Positions 20,189 to 30,529 of a stretch of DNA of 64,000 nucleotides are shown here, piece after piece. Each line of letters starts with the position of its first letter. The first letter of the stretch is position 1. The notes under the pieces were generated by a model. The model saw only the letters and a program-made list of their open reading frames with translations. It had not been told where the DNA came from and did no database searches. The translations under genes were made by a program, and so were the position numbers. Source of the stretch: Methanomassiliicoccaceae archaeon COG_1 (GTDB lineage: Archaea; Thermoplasmatota; Thermoplasmata; Methanomassiliicoccales; Methanomethylophilaceae). The stretch is from assembly GCA_028561875.1 (NCBI GenBank), contig JAQQTI010000004.1, positions 87,444 to 151,443 of the forward strand. Direction: 5' to 3'.

Positions 20189-20338
20189 ATGGCACGTTTC
20201 AAAGAGGCCGAGCACAGGCTCCTGGACAAGTCCGTCTGCATGAACTGCTATGCGACGAACCCTCCGAAGGCCACCAAGTGCCGCAAGTGCGGCTACAACA
20301 ACCTCAGGCCCAAGGCTAAAGAGAGCAGGAAGCAGTAA
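20189..20338 (+). CDS. rpl40e: Ribosomal protein L40e
   Basis: 49-aa zinc-ribbon protein of the archaeal large ribosomal subunit. Four cysteines in [19 protein letters not shown] form the zinc site and the flanks are rich in Lys and Arg ([14 protein letters not shown]). Length is standard. Ends in TAA, one of only two TAA stops found in this window. Confidence 0.95.
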   Translation: MARFKEAEHRLLDKSVCMNCYATNPPKATKCRKCGYNNLRPKAKESRKQ

Positions 20339-20370
20339 TCCGACCTTCCGGCCGCTCATGCCACGGCCTG

Positions 20371-20387
20371 CCCGCCCCTCCGGGCGG
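20371..20387 (+). terminator. GC-rich hairpin after L40e
   Basis: CCCGCCC-CTC-CGGGCGGG can form a stable stem 33 bp after the L40e stop. The remaining 290 bp up to the DUF835 gene contain only its promoter and no gene that I can support. Confidence 0.35.
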
Positions 20388-20586
20388 GCCTTCCCCCCGA
20401 TCGTCGGTCGCCACGTCCGCCGAAGCCGGGGCGGGCAGCGCCGGAACCCGTTGACGGCACGGATTCCAGTCCGCCGTCCCACGCGGAATCGGACACGCTG
20501 GCACTCGTCGTTCTTTCTGCGAGCGTCGCCCCCGGTGTCCCGACCGGCGGCAGGTCCGCACCAGGGGGCCGGCCCCCGCCCGCCCA

Positions 20587-20594
20587 ATTATATA
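20587..20594 (+). promoter_or_regulatory. TATA box of the DUF835 gene
   Basis: ATTATATA predicts transcription from about 20615, which excludes the upstream TTG 20606 and favours TTG 20633 (or GTG 20624) as start. Confidence 0.6.
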
Positions 20595-20632
20595 CTCGCG
20601 CTCGATTGCGAGTGGCATACCGGGTGAACCAC

Positions 20633-21538
20633 TTGAAAGCGCTGATCATCGAGGACAGGGAGGCCATGCGCTCCATGTTCTGCGAGATCCTCGAGAAGAG
20701 GAAAGTCGAGTACACGGTGGAGGCGACCGTAGACGACGGGCTCAGGCACGTCCGCGATCCGTCCTACAAGATCGCCATCGTCGACTCCGCCGCCGACGGC
20801 GGCGACGGGATGAGGTTCGTGAGCGAGGTCGTGCGCCTCGCTAGGCAGGACGAGTCCCGCTCCGGCCGGCGCTACAGGGTCGAGGAGGGCCCGGGCATAA
20901 TCTTCGTGCACAGCATGTTCGAGAAGGCGCCCGAGGACTGCGTTTCCGTGAGGGCGGACCTGGTCATGCCCTTCGACGAGGCGCAGCTCGTGGCCGCCCT
21001 CGAGAAGGCGATGCCCAAGGGCGAGAGGCTCCCCGACCCTGCGATGGAGTGGAACCACTCCGTATCCGATCCGGAGTCCGACCTCAACAACCGGGACATC
21101 GTCTTCGGCGAGTCCTACGTGTTCTTCCAGCAGGGCCCGAACACCATCCGGCAGGTGATGGGGTCCTTCGCGCGCGCCGGGTACCCCATGCTGCTGATCA
21201 CGGCGGGGAGGGCCAAGGTGGCGAGGGAGAGGTTCGGCCTCGACCGCGGTGCGGAGGTGTTCACCCTCTCGGGGAACAGCTACCCGCTCGGTACGATGGT
21301 CGACCGCGTGCGCGCGTTCGTCGAAGGGCACGAGCAACCGGTGATCGCGATAGACGACCTAGACAACGTCATCGAGCACAACGGCACCGAGCGCGCCCTG
21401 CGCGCGGTGCAGGAGGTGCTCTCGATGAAGAGGGTGGCGAGGCTAACGCTGCTGGTCTCGGTGGACGGCGACCTCCTCCCGGAGAACGTGAGGGGTCTGC
21501 TCTCGAGCATGATGGTCCGGTACAGCAAGGAGGATTGA
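20633..21538 (+). CDS. Receiver-like plus DUF835 domain signalling protein
   Basis: 301 aa from TTG 20633, preceded by GGGTG. Residues 1-120 resemble a response-regulator receiver fold (ALIIEDREAMRSMFCEIL, then KIAIVDSAADGG). Residues 160-301 are DUF835, an archaeal domain linked to sensory proteins (GESYVFFQQGPNTI, AIDDLDNVIEHNG). No output DNA-binding domain is visible. Ends in TGA 4 bp before the enolase start. Its target is unknown. Confidence 0.78.
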   Translation: MKALIIEDREAMRSMFCEILEKRKVEYTVEATVDDGLRHVRDPSYKIAIVDSAADGGDGMRFVSEVVRLARQDESRSGRRYRVEEGPGIIFVHSMFEKAPEDCVSVRADLVMPFDEAQLVAALEKAMPKGERLPDPAMEWNHSVSDPESDLNNRDIVFGESYVFFQQGPNTIRQVMGSFARAGYPMLLITAGRAKVARERFGLDRGAEVFTLSGNSYPLGTMVDRVRAFVEGHEQPVIAIDDLDNVIEHNGTERALRAVQEVLSMKRVARLTLLVSVDGDLLPENVRGLLSSMMVRYSKED

Positions 21539-21542
21539 TTCA

Positions 21543-22829
21543 TTGGCGAAGATCGAGAAGGTATGGGCGAGGGAGGTCCTCGATTCCAGAGGCAACCCCA
21601 CCGTGGAGGCCGTGGTCACCGTAAACGGGCACGACGTCTCCGCAATCGCGCCGTCCGGCGCGTCGACCGGCATGTGGGAGGCGAACGAGCTCCGCGACGG
21701 CGGCCCCCGCTACGATGGGAGGGGAGTCGAGAAGGCGGTGCGGAACGTCCGCACTTCGATCGCGAAGGCGATAACCGGCATGGACCCCACGGACCAGAGG
21801 GGCGTGGACGAGGCCATGATGAGGGCGGACGGCACCGAGAACAAGAGCGTCCTCGGCGGCAACGCCACCACGGCGGTCTCCTTCGCCGTGGCCAAGGCCG
21901 GGGCGTACGTTCAGGGCAAGGAGCTCTACCAGTACATCGGCGGCGACCATATGACCCTCCCGGTGCCGATGTTCAACATCATCAACGGCGGCAAGCACGC
22001 CGGGGGCAACCTGGAGATACAGGAGTGCATGATCATACCCGCCGGCGCGGAGTCCTTCTCCGAGTGCCTGAGGATGGCGGCCGAGACCTACATGTCCCTC
22101 AAGGCGATCCTGAAGAGCAAGTACGGCGTGGGCGCGATCAACGTCGGCGACGAGGGCGGGTTCGCCCCGCCGGTAAACACCGTCTCCGAGGCCCTTTCGA
22201 CGATCGTCTCCTCCATCACCGACGCGGGCTACGTGCCCGGAGAGGACGTCTACCTCGGCATCGACTGCGCGTCGTCCGAGTTCTACGACGGGAAGACGGG
22301 GAAGTACCGCGTCGACGGCATGAAGCTCGACGCCGGCGAACTCGTCGACCACTACAAGGACATCATCGGCCAGTTCCCCCTCGTGAGCATCGAGGACCCC
22401 TTCGAGGAGAACGACTTCGCGACCACCGCGGATCTAACGAGGCAGGTCGGGAGGGAGGTGCAGATAGTCGGCGACGACCTGTTCGTCACCAACCCCAAGA
22501 GGCTGAGGGCGGGCATCGAGGCCGAGGCCGCCAACGCCCTCCTCCTCAAGGTCAACCAGGTCGGCACGGTCACTGAGGCGCAGGACGCCCGCGACCTGTG
22601 CGCGGAGAACGGCTACAGCGTCGTCGTCTCCCACCGCTCCGGGGAGTCCGAGGACACCACGATCGCCGACCTCTCCGTCGGGTGGGGCACCGGTCAGATA
22701 AAGACCGGGGCGCCCTGCCGGGGCGAGAGGACCGCGAAGTACAACCGCCTGCTGAGGATCGAGGATCGCCTCGGCCCGGACGCGGTCTTCTACGGGAGGA
22801 AGGCTCTGAAAGCTCCTTCGGCGCCCCGA
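21543..22829 (+). CDS. eno: Enolase
   Basis: Glycolytic enzyme converting 2-phosphoglycerate to phosphoenolpyruvate, 428 aa. A TTG start follows GGAGG. Motifs: VLDSRGNPTVEAVV, PSGASTGMWEANELRDG, NIINGGKHAGG, SIEDPFEENDF, VGDDLFVTNP, KVNQVGTVTEA and SHRSGESEDTTIADL. Family proteins end close to FYGRKALK; the first CGA follows at 22827-22829 and a TGA comes two codons later, so either end is possible. Confidence 0.95.
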
Positions 22830-22946
22830 TCGTGAACGCGCCGCGGCCTCCCGCTGGTCATATTTAAAAGTTTTCATCAATCCGAGTGCATCGGAGGGCC
22901 GCTCCCCCCCTCAGCCGCCGTATAGCGTCCGGATGGTTACAGAACC

Positions 22947-22954
22947 CTTATATT
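22947..22954 (+). promoter_or_regulatory. TATA box upstream of the small zinc-ribbon gene
   Basis: CTTATATT in the GC-rich gap after enolase, about 90 bp before the proposed GTG start. Confidence 0.45.
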
Positions 22955-23036
22955 TCATAGACCGGATAGGCGGGCACTCTGCGGGAGCATCACGGATGGG
23001 ACCTTGGGATACTCGCGCCTGATTCGAACAGCAAAG

Positions 23037-23360
23037 GTGCAACGCCTCTTGACAGAAATCCCCCCTCCCGATCCGTACACTCCGCTCGACGCCGTTTTTA
23101 ACACACGCTTCACCCAACCTGGCCCGGACGCATTCAAGAAGATCTACTGCGATTGCGGGAGGATCGTCGACGTCGATCTCGGGGGGTACCTCGTGAAGGC
23201 AAGCCTGCACAAGAGGATTGAATGCGCCCACTGCCGGAATGTCCGCATAGCCGCCGAGATCGACTCCCTCGACGAGAACCACGGGCCCGCCGACGAGTGG
23301 TCCGCCCTCGACGATTCATTTCCCGGGGCGGCATGCCGGGGCGGCCCCGGCCCCTTCCGA
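23037..23360 (+). CDS. Small zinc-ribbon protein, unknown
   Basis: About 107 aa with C-x-C (YCDCG) and, 30 residues later, C-x2-C (CAHC), a pattern able to hold one zinc. Not recognised. A TTG at 23004 is in frame but is followed by CGA at 23025, so GTG 23037 or TTG 23049 is preferred if CGA is a stop. First CGA downstream is 23358-23360; the standard frame would run to 23483 and overlap the convergent CobT-like gene. Start and end are both uncertain. Confidence 0.4.
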
Positions 23361-23506
23361 GAATTGGACGGTTTGCTACTTAATCTAGAATCCGTAATAC
23401 TAAGACGATTCCTTTATAACCTGTTCCGATTCCGACTTATACCCGGTCGCGGGGGAGCCCCCTCGGGTGGAGCAGTGCGATAGCGAGAGCGCGGGGATCG
23501 GAGGGC

Positions 23507-24616
23507 TCGGTCCCACCCCATTACGCCCCGGTAGAGCCTGTGCACCTCGTCGAGGATTTCGCCGCACCCGAGTCTCCCGGCGCTCGCGGCGACCGCCGCG
23601 ACGGACGCCCCCCCGCAGCCCACGCCCTCCTTGATGTAGCCCCACTCGTAGGCCTGCAGGCCCTCGTACGGGCTCAAGGAGTAGTCCATGTTTATGTAGA
23701 CGATGGGGATCCTGTCGGAGATGTGCTCCATGAGCCTCTCCATGGAGGAGTTCGGGTCGGAGATCAGCCACCGGGTGGTGCCCTGCACGATGTTCCCCTG
23801 GATGGAGGGGTCGAGCTTCACCGCCGCGGCCATGACGGCCGCCATCTGCGTTCCCCCCCCGACGATGACCGGCACCCGTTTCGCGGCGCCGATGATCATG
23901 CCCACGTCCACGGGCATCATCGGGTCGCCGACGATCTCGATCGCCTTGAGCGGGTCGTCCGCGAGGCCGCCGATGTCGTAGCCCGCCCTGCCGATGCCCT
24001 CGACGGCGGTGTCGTACTTGAGCTGCTTCGGGTTCTTCGGCGAGGACGAGCTCACGAGGTTCTCCCTCACCGTGCCCATCGCGAGGAGCACCGCCAGCGC
24101 GGTCGTGGTTCCGCCGGCGCAGGACTCGGAGACGACGATGTAGTCGTGCGTCCTCGCGAGCTGCTCGCCGAGTATCCTCCCGTATTCGAAGCTCCGCCCG
24201 ACGTTGCTAACCGATCTCCCGCTGGTGATCTTCTCGCCGTACGTCCCGCCGACCTCGATGCAGGGGATGTTCGGGACGACCTTGCACCCGCCGTTGACTA
24301 TGAGCATCGGCATGCCGGAGAGCTCGAGGGAGGCCTTTGTCAGCGTCGCGGGGGTGGGGATCCCCCCGGGGTTGATGGGCAGCCCCCTCATGCACACCAC
24401 CTTGCCGAGGACGAGGAACTCCGCGTCGGCGGCGGGGGTGAATAGGGTGAGCTCGGGCGTATCGCCCGCCTCGGATATCCCGGGTATGGTCGACGTCAGG
24501 GTGTTGGCGACGGTGCAGGTGAACACGCCCCTCCTCCCCCAGATGCGGGAGAGGACGTCCTCCGCAATCCCGCGGTCTCCGCGCACGCCCAGGGAGGGAG
24601 GGAGTTCGAACGTCAT
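23507..24616 (-). CDS. cobT: CobT-like nicotinate-nucleotide phosphoribosyltransferase (UPF0284)
   Basis: 369 aa, archaeal UPF0284 group, proposed to activate the lower-ligand base of cobamides. Recognisable features: VSESCAGGTTTALAVL, PVIVGGGTQMAAVMA and the C-terminal VGCGGASVAAVA. ATG 24616 overlaps the TGA of the upstream mutase-like gene by 4 bp. The family ends near YRGVM; the first in-frame CGA follows three residues later (23507-23509), whereas the standard frame runs 31 more arginine-rich codons to 23414. Confidence 0.85.
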
Positions 24617-25614
24617 CTCCCGGCCCCCAATACCTTGGGCACCACCTCGGGCAGTGCGAAGTGCTTCCCGTCGCCTATCGGGACGTTGGTCCGGAAGGGT
24701 ACGGTGGTCAGGATGTGCTCCCCGGTCACGCACGAGGTGCCGTGGTCGGCGAAGAACACCATCCGGGGGTTGTCGTCGAAGTACTCCCTCATGAGGGCGT
24801 CGGTCTCCTCGAGGACGGCGATCTTCCTTCTGCAGTCCTTCTGGTGGCTGTACTCATCCACCTCGTCGATGTGCAGGAAGACGTTGCCCTCCCTCAGAGC
24901 GCGCCTCGCGACGGGGAACCTGTCGGAAATCTCGGGGACGTTGTAGACCCTATGACCCAGCGTGGCGGCGACGCCCAGGGCGGTGGGGCTGTCGGATACG
25001 GCCGTCATCCTCCCGATCCCCGGGAACGGCGGGTCGACCTCCGCCTTGAAGCCGCAGGCCCACGGGTACAGCGTCAGGCCGTCCATCTCTTCGGCCACCC
25101 GCGCGACGAGCTGCCCGAGCTCCCCCTCGATGGGGACGTACGCCCCGTCGGCGGGAGGCGACGGGGTGTCCGGGATGCCGCAGTCCCAGTACATCGTTAT
25201 GACCGCCCTCCCGTGGACGAAGAACTCGATCTGCGGGGAGCGGCCGTCGAGGAGGTGCATGTTGCCCCTCACGGCGGCGGCGAGGTCGTCGGCGAGGTCG
25301 TCGACGCCGTACGCCCAGTGGACGGTCCCTCCCCGTATGTACGCCGGGCTCATGCGGAAGGCCATGCGCCCGGGGCGCATGTCCATTCCCAGCCCCTGCG
25401 CCTCCAATGCGGCGCGGGGGGTGCGGGGGGGATGCCCGGTCCAGAACTCGTTGAGGAACAGCTGGGTGTACCCCCTGCCGTCGGTGGTGTTCAGATGGGG
25501 GGCCCTGCCGCGGATGAACGGCATATCCGCCACTTCGTAGGGTTTCCTGCCCCCCAGGGCGGGGTTCGGGTCGTCCTCGAGCCCGTCGAGCAGCACGAAC
25601 AGGGTGTTGGCCAT
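24613..25614 (-). CDS. Phosphoglycerate mutase-like protein (ApgM/alkaline phosphatase superfamily)
   Basis: 333 aa. LFVLLDGLEDDPNPALGG at the N-terminus has the first metal Asp, HIDEVDEYSHQKD carries further ligands and FFADHGTSC the DHG motif, as in archaeal cofactor-independent phosphoglycerate mutase. It is somewhat shorter than typical ApgM (about 400 aa), so the substrate could differ. Under the standard code it appears fused behind HypF as one 1117-codon frame; a 114-bp gap with a TATA-like TTTATCTA lies between them once HypF ends at CGA. Ends in TGA. Confidence 0.78.
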   Translation of the reverse strand: MANTLFVLLDGLEDDPNPALGGRKPYEVADMPFIRGRAPHLNTTDGRGYTQLFLNEFWTGHPPRTPRAALEAQGLGMDMRPGRMAFRMSPAYIRGGTVHWAYGVDDLADDLAAAVRGNMHLLDGRSPQIEFFVHGRAVITMYWDCGIPDTPSPPADGAYVPIEGELGQLVARVAEEMDGLTLYPWACGFKAEVDPPFPGIGRMTAVSDSPTALGVAATLGHRVYNVPEISDRFPVARRALREGNVFLHIDEVDEYSHQKDCRRKIAVLEETDALMREYFDDNPRMVFFADHGTSCVTGEHILTTVPFRTNVPIGDGKHFALPEVVPKVLGAGR

Positions 25615-25728
25615 GGGATCGCTTCGCGTACGGCGGCCCGGGGTATGCCCGTCGCCTATGGATGGATGTATCGTACGCCGAATAGATAAACCGTGCAGGC
25701 AGTGGAGGCATGCTCCAACGCCAGGGGC

Positions 25729-27897
25729 TCGCAGGCGGCGGAGGGCGATCGCCGCCTGGCCGGTGGAGATGCCGCCGTCGCCGTTCGGGACGCGGCCGTG
25801 CACGACGAGCTCCATGCCCCTCTCCTCGGCGAGCTCCTTCGCCATCCTGGCTATGGGAACGTCGTAGGAGACCCCGCCGGTGATGCCGATGCGCCCCTCC
25901 CCCTCCGCCTCGGCCGCCTCCGCCGCGGCCGAGACCATCTCGGAGAGGATGCCGCGCACTGCGGAGTACGCGGCGTCCGCCTTGTTCTCCTCGGCGTCGA
26001 TGAGCGGGAAGAGGCGCGCCGTCTCGATGACGCCGTTCGACGTCCCTGTCCCGAACCCGTCGATCAGCCGCCCCCTTGCGAGCAGGGGCTCGAGCTTCAT
26101 CGCGGGCTCGCCGTCGTACGTCCTCCTTTCGCAGACTCCGGCGGAGTACGCTATGGCGTCGAGCACCCTCCCGAAGGACGACGCCCCCACGCTCTTCGGC
26201 ATGAGCCTGCGGAGGACCTCCGCCTCGCCCTCCCCGAACGAGGAGTTCTCCTCCCCGTTCATCTCGTCGATGGCGAAGCGCAGGCGGCGCAGGTCGTGGA
26301 GCGCCCGCTCCGAGCCGAGCAGCGGGATGTACTGGAGGTGCGCGCATCTCCTATACGAGTCGAACCCGCAGGAGAGGACCTCCCCGCCCCATGCCATGCC
26401 GTCGTCGCCGTGCCCGGTGCCGTCCACCGCGATCGCGGCGATGTGCTCCACGTCCCCGCGGTCCACCATGAGCGAGGCGGCGTGCGCCCAATGGTGCTGC
26501 ACGTCGATCAGCTCCGCGCCGCACTCCTCGGCGAGGCGCCTCGCGAATCTCCTGTTGGCGTAACCGGGGTGCAGGTCCTCGGCGACGATCTGCGGGGCGC
26601 ATCCCGTCAGCTCCATCTGCAGCCTCACCGCCTCCTCGAGGTACTCGGGGACGCCTAGGCCCCCGCCGTCGCCGATGTGTTGCGTCGGGCAGATCCTCCC
26701 GCCGGCGGCGACCGCCCCGGCGAGGCTCTCCTGCGCGCCGACGGCGGCCGCGGAACCCTTCCACGGGACATCGTAGAAAGAGGGGACGCTCCCCCTCGAC
26801 TTGCGTATGTAGAATGTGTCGGCGCCGAACATCCGGAGGACGCTGTCGTCGGCGCGGTTGACGATCTCCTGGTCGTGCAGGAGGTACATGTCGGCGCCGA
26901 GCCCCATTACGTCCCCGTCACCGATGATCATCGGCTCGCCGGGGGCGTTCGCCGAGGTCATGACGAGGGCGTCCTCCTTGAGGGCGTCGAAGAGCAGGTG
27001 CTGCACCCCGGCGTACGGGAGGAAGACCCCTATGTTGCCGAGGCCGGGGGAGACGAGCTCCGTGACGCCGCCCCTTCTCTTCTCGGCGAGGACTATCGGG
27101 CGGTGCGGCGACTGGAGCACCTCGACCTCCTCGTCCGTCGGCCTGCAGTACCGCCTCGCGGCTTCGACATCCCTCGCCATGATCGCGAAGGGCTTCTGCT
27201 CGCGGCGGTACCACTTGCGCATGCGCGCGGTCTCGGAGAGGATGCAGCATATGTGCATGCCGCCCCAGCTCTTGGCGACGCCTATCCCCCCCTCCCCCAG
27301 CATCTCCGCGAACCTCCTGACGGGCTCGCCGGGAACCTCGCCCCCGGAGCGGTCCAGCAGGCGATAGCGCGGCCCGCATTCCGGACAGCAAACGGTCTGG
27401 TGGTGGAACCTCCTGTCGCCCGGATCGGCGTACTCCCTGCCGCATGCGGGGCACATCGGGAAAGCGTCCATCGCCGTCCTCCGCCTGTCGTACGGGAGGG
27501 AGCGCAGGAGGGTGAACCGCGGCCCGCAGCCCGTGCAGGTGGTGAACGGGTACCCCATCCTCCTGCCGGAGCGCATGTCCGCAAGGCACTCCGGGCAGAC
27601 CGCGGTGTCCGCGGGGATGGGCGCGCCGAGGCTCGCATCGTCCTTGGATTCGGTTATGGAGAAGCCCTCGGCCGAGGGGTCGAGATCGCGCTCCCTCCTC
27701 TCTATGCTCTCGATCCTCGCGAGCGGCGGGAGGTTGCGGAGCAGCTCGGCGAGGAGCTCCTCCCCCCTGTCCGCGTCGATCGTCACGCAAGAGCCGTCGT
27801 TGCGGACGGTGCCGCGGGCGCCGACGGCCTCCGCGGCGCGGTAGACGGCGGGACGGAAGCCCACCCCCTGCACCGTGCCCCTGATGATGAATCTCAT
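25729..27897 (-). CDS. hypF: HypF carbamoyltransferase, [NiFe]-hydrogenase maturation
   Basis: 722 aa. Makes the carbamoyl group that becomes the CN ligands of [NiFe]-hydrogenase. Domains in order: acylphosphatase (RGTVQGVGFRPAVYRAAE), two zinc fingers (CPECLADM, CTGCGPRF, CPACGREY, CCPECGP), YrdC-like domain (KPFAIMARDVEAA, VMTSANAPGEPM) and Kae1-like domain (VQHHWAHAASLM, AVDGTGHGDDG). The family normally ends at GGISTGQAAIALRRL, and the first CGA (25729-25731) comes exactly there. GGAGGGAA precedes ATG 27897. Confidence 0.93.
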
Positions 27898-28016
27898 GTC
27901 TTCCCTCCGCCGACGCGATGGCCCCCATCCCCTCCGGCGCCGCCGAGCGGGATGCCGGGCCCGCACTCCCCGCGCACGTAGCCGTCGAAAGCGGCGCGAG
28001 CCCCCGCGTCAGACAT
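27894..28016 (-). CDS. Possible 40-aa peptide between mtnP and hypF
   Basis: A 40-codon frame whose ATG overlaps the last codons of mtnP (ATGTCTGA) and whose TGA overlaps the hypF ATG (ATGA). Overlap on both sides is the arrangement of a translationally coupled small gene. The product is glycine-rich (GECGPGIPLGGAGGDGGH) with one cysteine. No family recognised; it may be chance in GC-rich DNA. Confidence 0.35.
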   Translation of the reverse strand: MSDAGARAAFDGYVRGECGPGIPLGGAGGDGGHRVGGGKT

Positions 28017-28800
28017 CTCCCGCCGCCGTCGCGCCGCAGCCCTCCGCGGACTCGGCGCACCGGCAGTCCTTCGCGCCTATCGCCGGCAGTCCCGCCTCGA
28101 GGAGCCGGAGGACCCTGTCGAGGCATTCCGCCATGGTTCTCATGACCGCTTCTATGGTTACGTCCTCGCCCTTCCAGCAGTCGTAGTCGGTGACGGTGGC
28201 GAGGGAGCAGTAGCACATGCCGAGCTCTCTGGCGAGCTGGCACTCGGGGACCATGGTCATGCCCACGATGTCCCCGAACCGACGGAACATGGCGCTCTCC
28301 GCGCGGGTGGAGAAGCGGGGGCCCTCGATGCAGACGTACGTCCCGCCCAGGTGGTACGGCATCCCGAGGCCCTCCGCGGTCTCCGCGAAGACCCTGCTGA
28401 GGTAGGGGCAGCAGGGGTCGGGCATGGATATGTGCACCGTCCTGTCCGTGAAGTAGGTGTACTCCCTGCACTTGGTGAAGTCGATGAACTGGTCGGCGAT
28501 CACGAGGTCCCCCGGCCTGAACCCCTCCTGCAGCGAGCCGACCGCGCAGGCGGATATCACGCACTCGCAGCCCAGCTTCCTCAGCGCGTACATGTTGGCC
28601 CTGTACGGCACGGATGAGGGCGGGTGCTGGTGGGATTTCCCGTGCCGGAAGAGGAAGGCGACCTCGACGCCACTGATCCTCCCGACCGTAATCGGGTCGG
28701 ACGGCTTCCCGTAAGGGGTGTCCGGGAACTCCTCGCTGATGAGCTCGAAGCCTTCCGGGTTGTAGATCCCGGAGCCACCCACTATCGCTATCTTGGGCAT
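28009..28800 (-). CDS. mtnP: S-methyl-5'-thioadenosine phosphorylase
   Basis: 263 aa. Phosphorolyses methylthioadenosine or a related purine nucleoside. AIVGGSGIYNPEGF is the phosphate-binding N-terminus, FLFRHGKSHQHPPSSVPYRANMY and GTYVCIEGPRFSTRAES are family motifs, and VTDYDCWKGEDV is near the C-terminus. ATG 28800 follows a TATA-like AATAATTA by about 28 bp, so the transcript is probably leaderless; the open frame further upstream is non-coding. Ends in TGA. Confidence 0.93.
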   Translation of the reverse strand: MPKIAIVGGSGIYNPEGFELISEEFPDTPYGKPSDPITVGRISGVEVAFLFRHGKSHQHPPSSVPYRANMYALRKLGCECVISACAVGSLQEGFRPGDLVIADQFIDFTKCREYTYFTDRTVHISMPDPCCPYLSRVFAETAEGLGMPYHLGGTYVCIEGPRFSTRAESAMFRRFGDIVGMTMVPECQLARELGMCYCSLATVTDYDCWKGEDVTIEAVMRTMAECLDRVLRLLEAGLPAIGAKDCRCAESAEGCGATAAGDV

Positions 28801-29050
28801 GCAGCGCGCATCTGCGAACGCCGTAATTATTGTTGCTCCCCGCCCTTCCTGACGGGTCGGCGTTCGCTCAGCCGGAGGCGGCCCTGCGATTGCCGATCCT
28901 CCGACCCCAGCCGTTTTACCGGCGGGGACGTTTCCGGATGTGTCGCACTCGCCGGGGTTTACGCGAGGGTCCTGATCGCCGGTAGATGTGCCAGGCATCC
29001 GAGGTATGCGCATGCCCCCCGTGCCGCGGTCCCGCGCGCCATTCGGCAGG

Positions 29051-29057
29051 TTTATTA
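29051..29057 (+). promoter_or_regulatory. TATA-like element of the small acidic protein gene
   Basis: TTTATTA, 27 bp upstream of ATG 29080, fitting a leaderless transcript. The 250 bp between mtnP and this element show no gene. Confidence 0.45.
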
Positions 29058-29079
29058 CGGGCATCGCAGTAGGAGCGGC

Positions 29080-29244
29080 ATGGCCGAGCCTGCGAGGAAG
29101 GGGCAGATGTCCCAGGAGGAGCTCATGGAGATGCTGCTCCGCGACTACGAGGAGTACCCGGACGACGAAGGGAGGGAGCTCTACATGGATGCCCTCCTCG
29201 CCGAGGTGCGCAGGCAGATGGAGGGGACGGGGAAGGAGCGCCGA
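29080..29244 (+). CDS. Small acidic protein, unknown
   Basis: 54 aa, rich in Glu, Asp, Met and Leu, predicted largely helical (MSQEELMEMLLRDYEEYPDD). Not recognised. It sits 27 bp after a TATA box. The first CGA is 29242-29244, 42 bp short of the convergent PHP gene; without it the frame runs on across the whole PHP gene on the opposite strand to 30060. Confidence 0.6.
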
Positions 29245-29285
29245 TCCGGCAGATTCCCCAAGCGTGAAGGCCTCCCGCCCGCGCC

Positions 29286-29933
29286 TCAGAGCCCTGCGGT
29301 GTACTTGTACGGATTCACGCGGAGCGCGGCCTCCGCCTCGAGCTCGGTGAGCCCCGCTCCCCGCGCCACCAGCCTGGCCCGCGCCTCGCTCATGAGGTCC
29401 TCCGGCGCGTGCGCGTCGGAATCGACCACCATGTCCGCTTTGGCCTCGCGGGCCACGGAGCACACGTGCCCGTTGGCTATGTTGTGGCCCATCCTGCCGG
29501 AGATCTCGATAAGGACCCCGTTCTCCTTGGCGGCCTCCGCCTCGCTCACCGAGAGCATCCCGGGATGGGCGAGGACGTCGATGTCCGGGTTCTCAACGCT
29601 CGCGCGGTTCGTACCCGCCTCCACCGGTTCGACGGGCGTCTCGCCATGGACCACGATCCATGCCGCACCGCATCTCCTGGCGGTCTTGGCCACCTCGGCG
29701 ATCCTCGCCGGGCGCACGTGCGTTATCTCTACGCCCGGCAGCACTCTTATCTCATCATCGCCCAAACCCGCGGCCCTCACCAGGTGCTCCGCCACCCACT
29801 CTACGTTCGTGGCGTCGACGTGGTCGGTGATGGCGATGAGGTCGTGGCCGAGGACCTTCGCCCTCCTGATGAGCTCGGCGGGGACGAGCTCCCCGTCGCT
29901 GTATACCGTATGCATGTGCAGGTCGGCCCTCAC
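29286..29933 (-). CDS. PHP-domain phosphoesterase
   Basis: 215 aa. [13 protein letters not shown] at the N-terminus and [10 protein letters not shown] give the metal-binding histidines of the PHP fold; [17 protein letters not shown] and [11 protein letters not shown] give the rest. The GTG start overlaps the hisIE stop, so it is the last gene of the his unit and could be a histidinol-phosphatase, although YcdX-like or TrpH-like activities are equally possible. Ends in TGA. Confidence 0.82.
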   Translation of the reverse strand: MRADLHMHTVYSDGELVPAELIRRAKVLGHDLIAITDHVDATNVEWVAEHLVRAAGLGDDEIRVLPGVEITHVRPARIAEVAKTARRCGAAWIVVHGETPVEPVEAGTNRASVENPDIDVLAHPGMLSVSEAEAAKENGVLIEISGRMGHNIANGHVCSVAREAKADMVVDSDAHAPEDLMSEARARLVARGAGLTELEAEAALRVNPYKYTAGL

Positions 29934-30529
29934 TGTCTCCTCTCCGAAAGAACCTCGTACATCCTGTCGAGCGGTATGCCCTCCTTCACCACGGCGACGA
30001 GGGCGTGATAAACGAGGTCCGCCAGTTCCGAGGCCTCCCCGTCCTTGTCGTGGTCCTTGACCGCGAGGGCGAACTCGGCCGCCTCCTCGACAATCTTCTT
30101 GCACATCTTCGTCTCGTCGGCGAAGAGCTTACAGGTGTAGCTCCCCCCCTCGGGGTCGGCCCTCCGCTCCTCGATCACCCTGAGCAGGTCGGGAATGACC
30201 TGCGCCGTGCCCTCGGCGCTCCCCCAGACCTGCTTGAAGAAGCAGGAGGGCGCGCCGGTGTGGCAGGCCGCGCCGGTCTGCTCCACCTTCACGAGCAGGG
30301 CATCGGAGTCGCAGTCCGCCTGCATGGACTTGATCTTCTGCACGTGGCCGGACTCCTCCCCCTTCCTCCACAGCCTCTGCCGGCTGCGGGACCAGAAGCA
30401 GGTGCGCCCCGTGCGGAGCATCTCCTCCACCGCCTCCTCGTTGGAGTAGGCGAGCATGAGCACCTCGTTGGTGCGGAAGTCCTGCACTACGACGGGCAGG
30501 AGGCCCTCGGCGTCGAATTTCAGATCCAA
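29930..30529 (-). CDS. hisIE: Bifunctional phosphoribosyl-AMP cyclohydrolase / phosphoribosyl-ATP pyrophosphatase
   Basis: 199 aa. The HisI half ([44 protein letters not shown]) opens the ring of PR-AMP; the HisE half ([22 protein letters not shown]) hydrolyses PR-ATP. The start is TTG 30529, immediately after the CGA that ends hisF, with GAGGTGAGG just upstream as ribosome binding site. Standard translation would report a HisF-HisI-HisE fusion. Ends in TGA overlapping the PHP gene. Confidence 0.92.
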   Translation of the reverse strand: MDLKFDAEGLLPVVVQDFRTNEVLMLAYSNEEAVEEMLRTGRTCFWSRSRQRLWRKGEESGHVQKIKSMQADCDSDALLVKVEQTGAACHTGAPSCFFKQVWGSAEGTAQVIPDLLRVIEERRADPEGGSYTCKLFADETKMCKKIVEEAAEFALAVKDHDKDGEASELADLVYHALVAVVKEGIPLDRMYEVLSERRQ

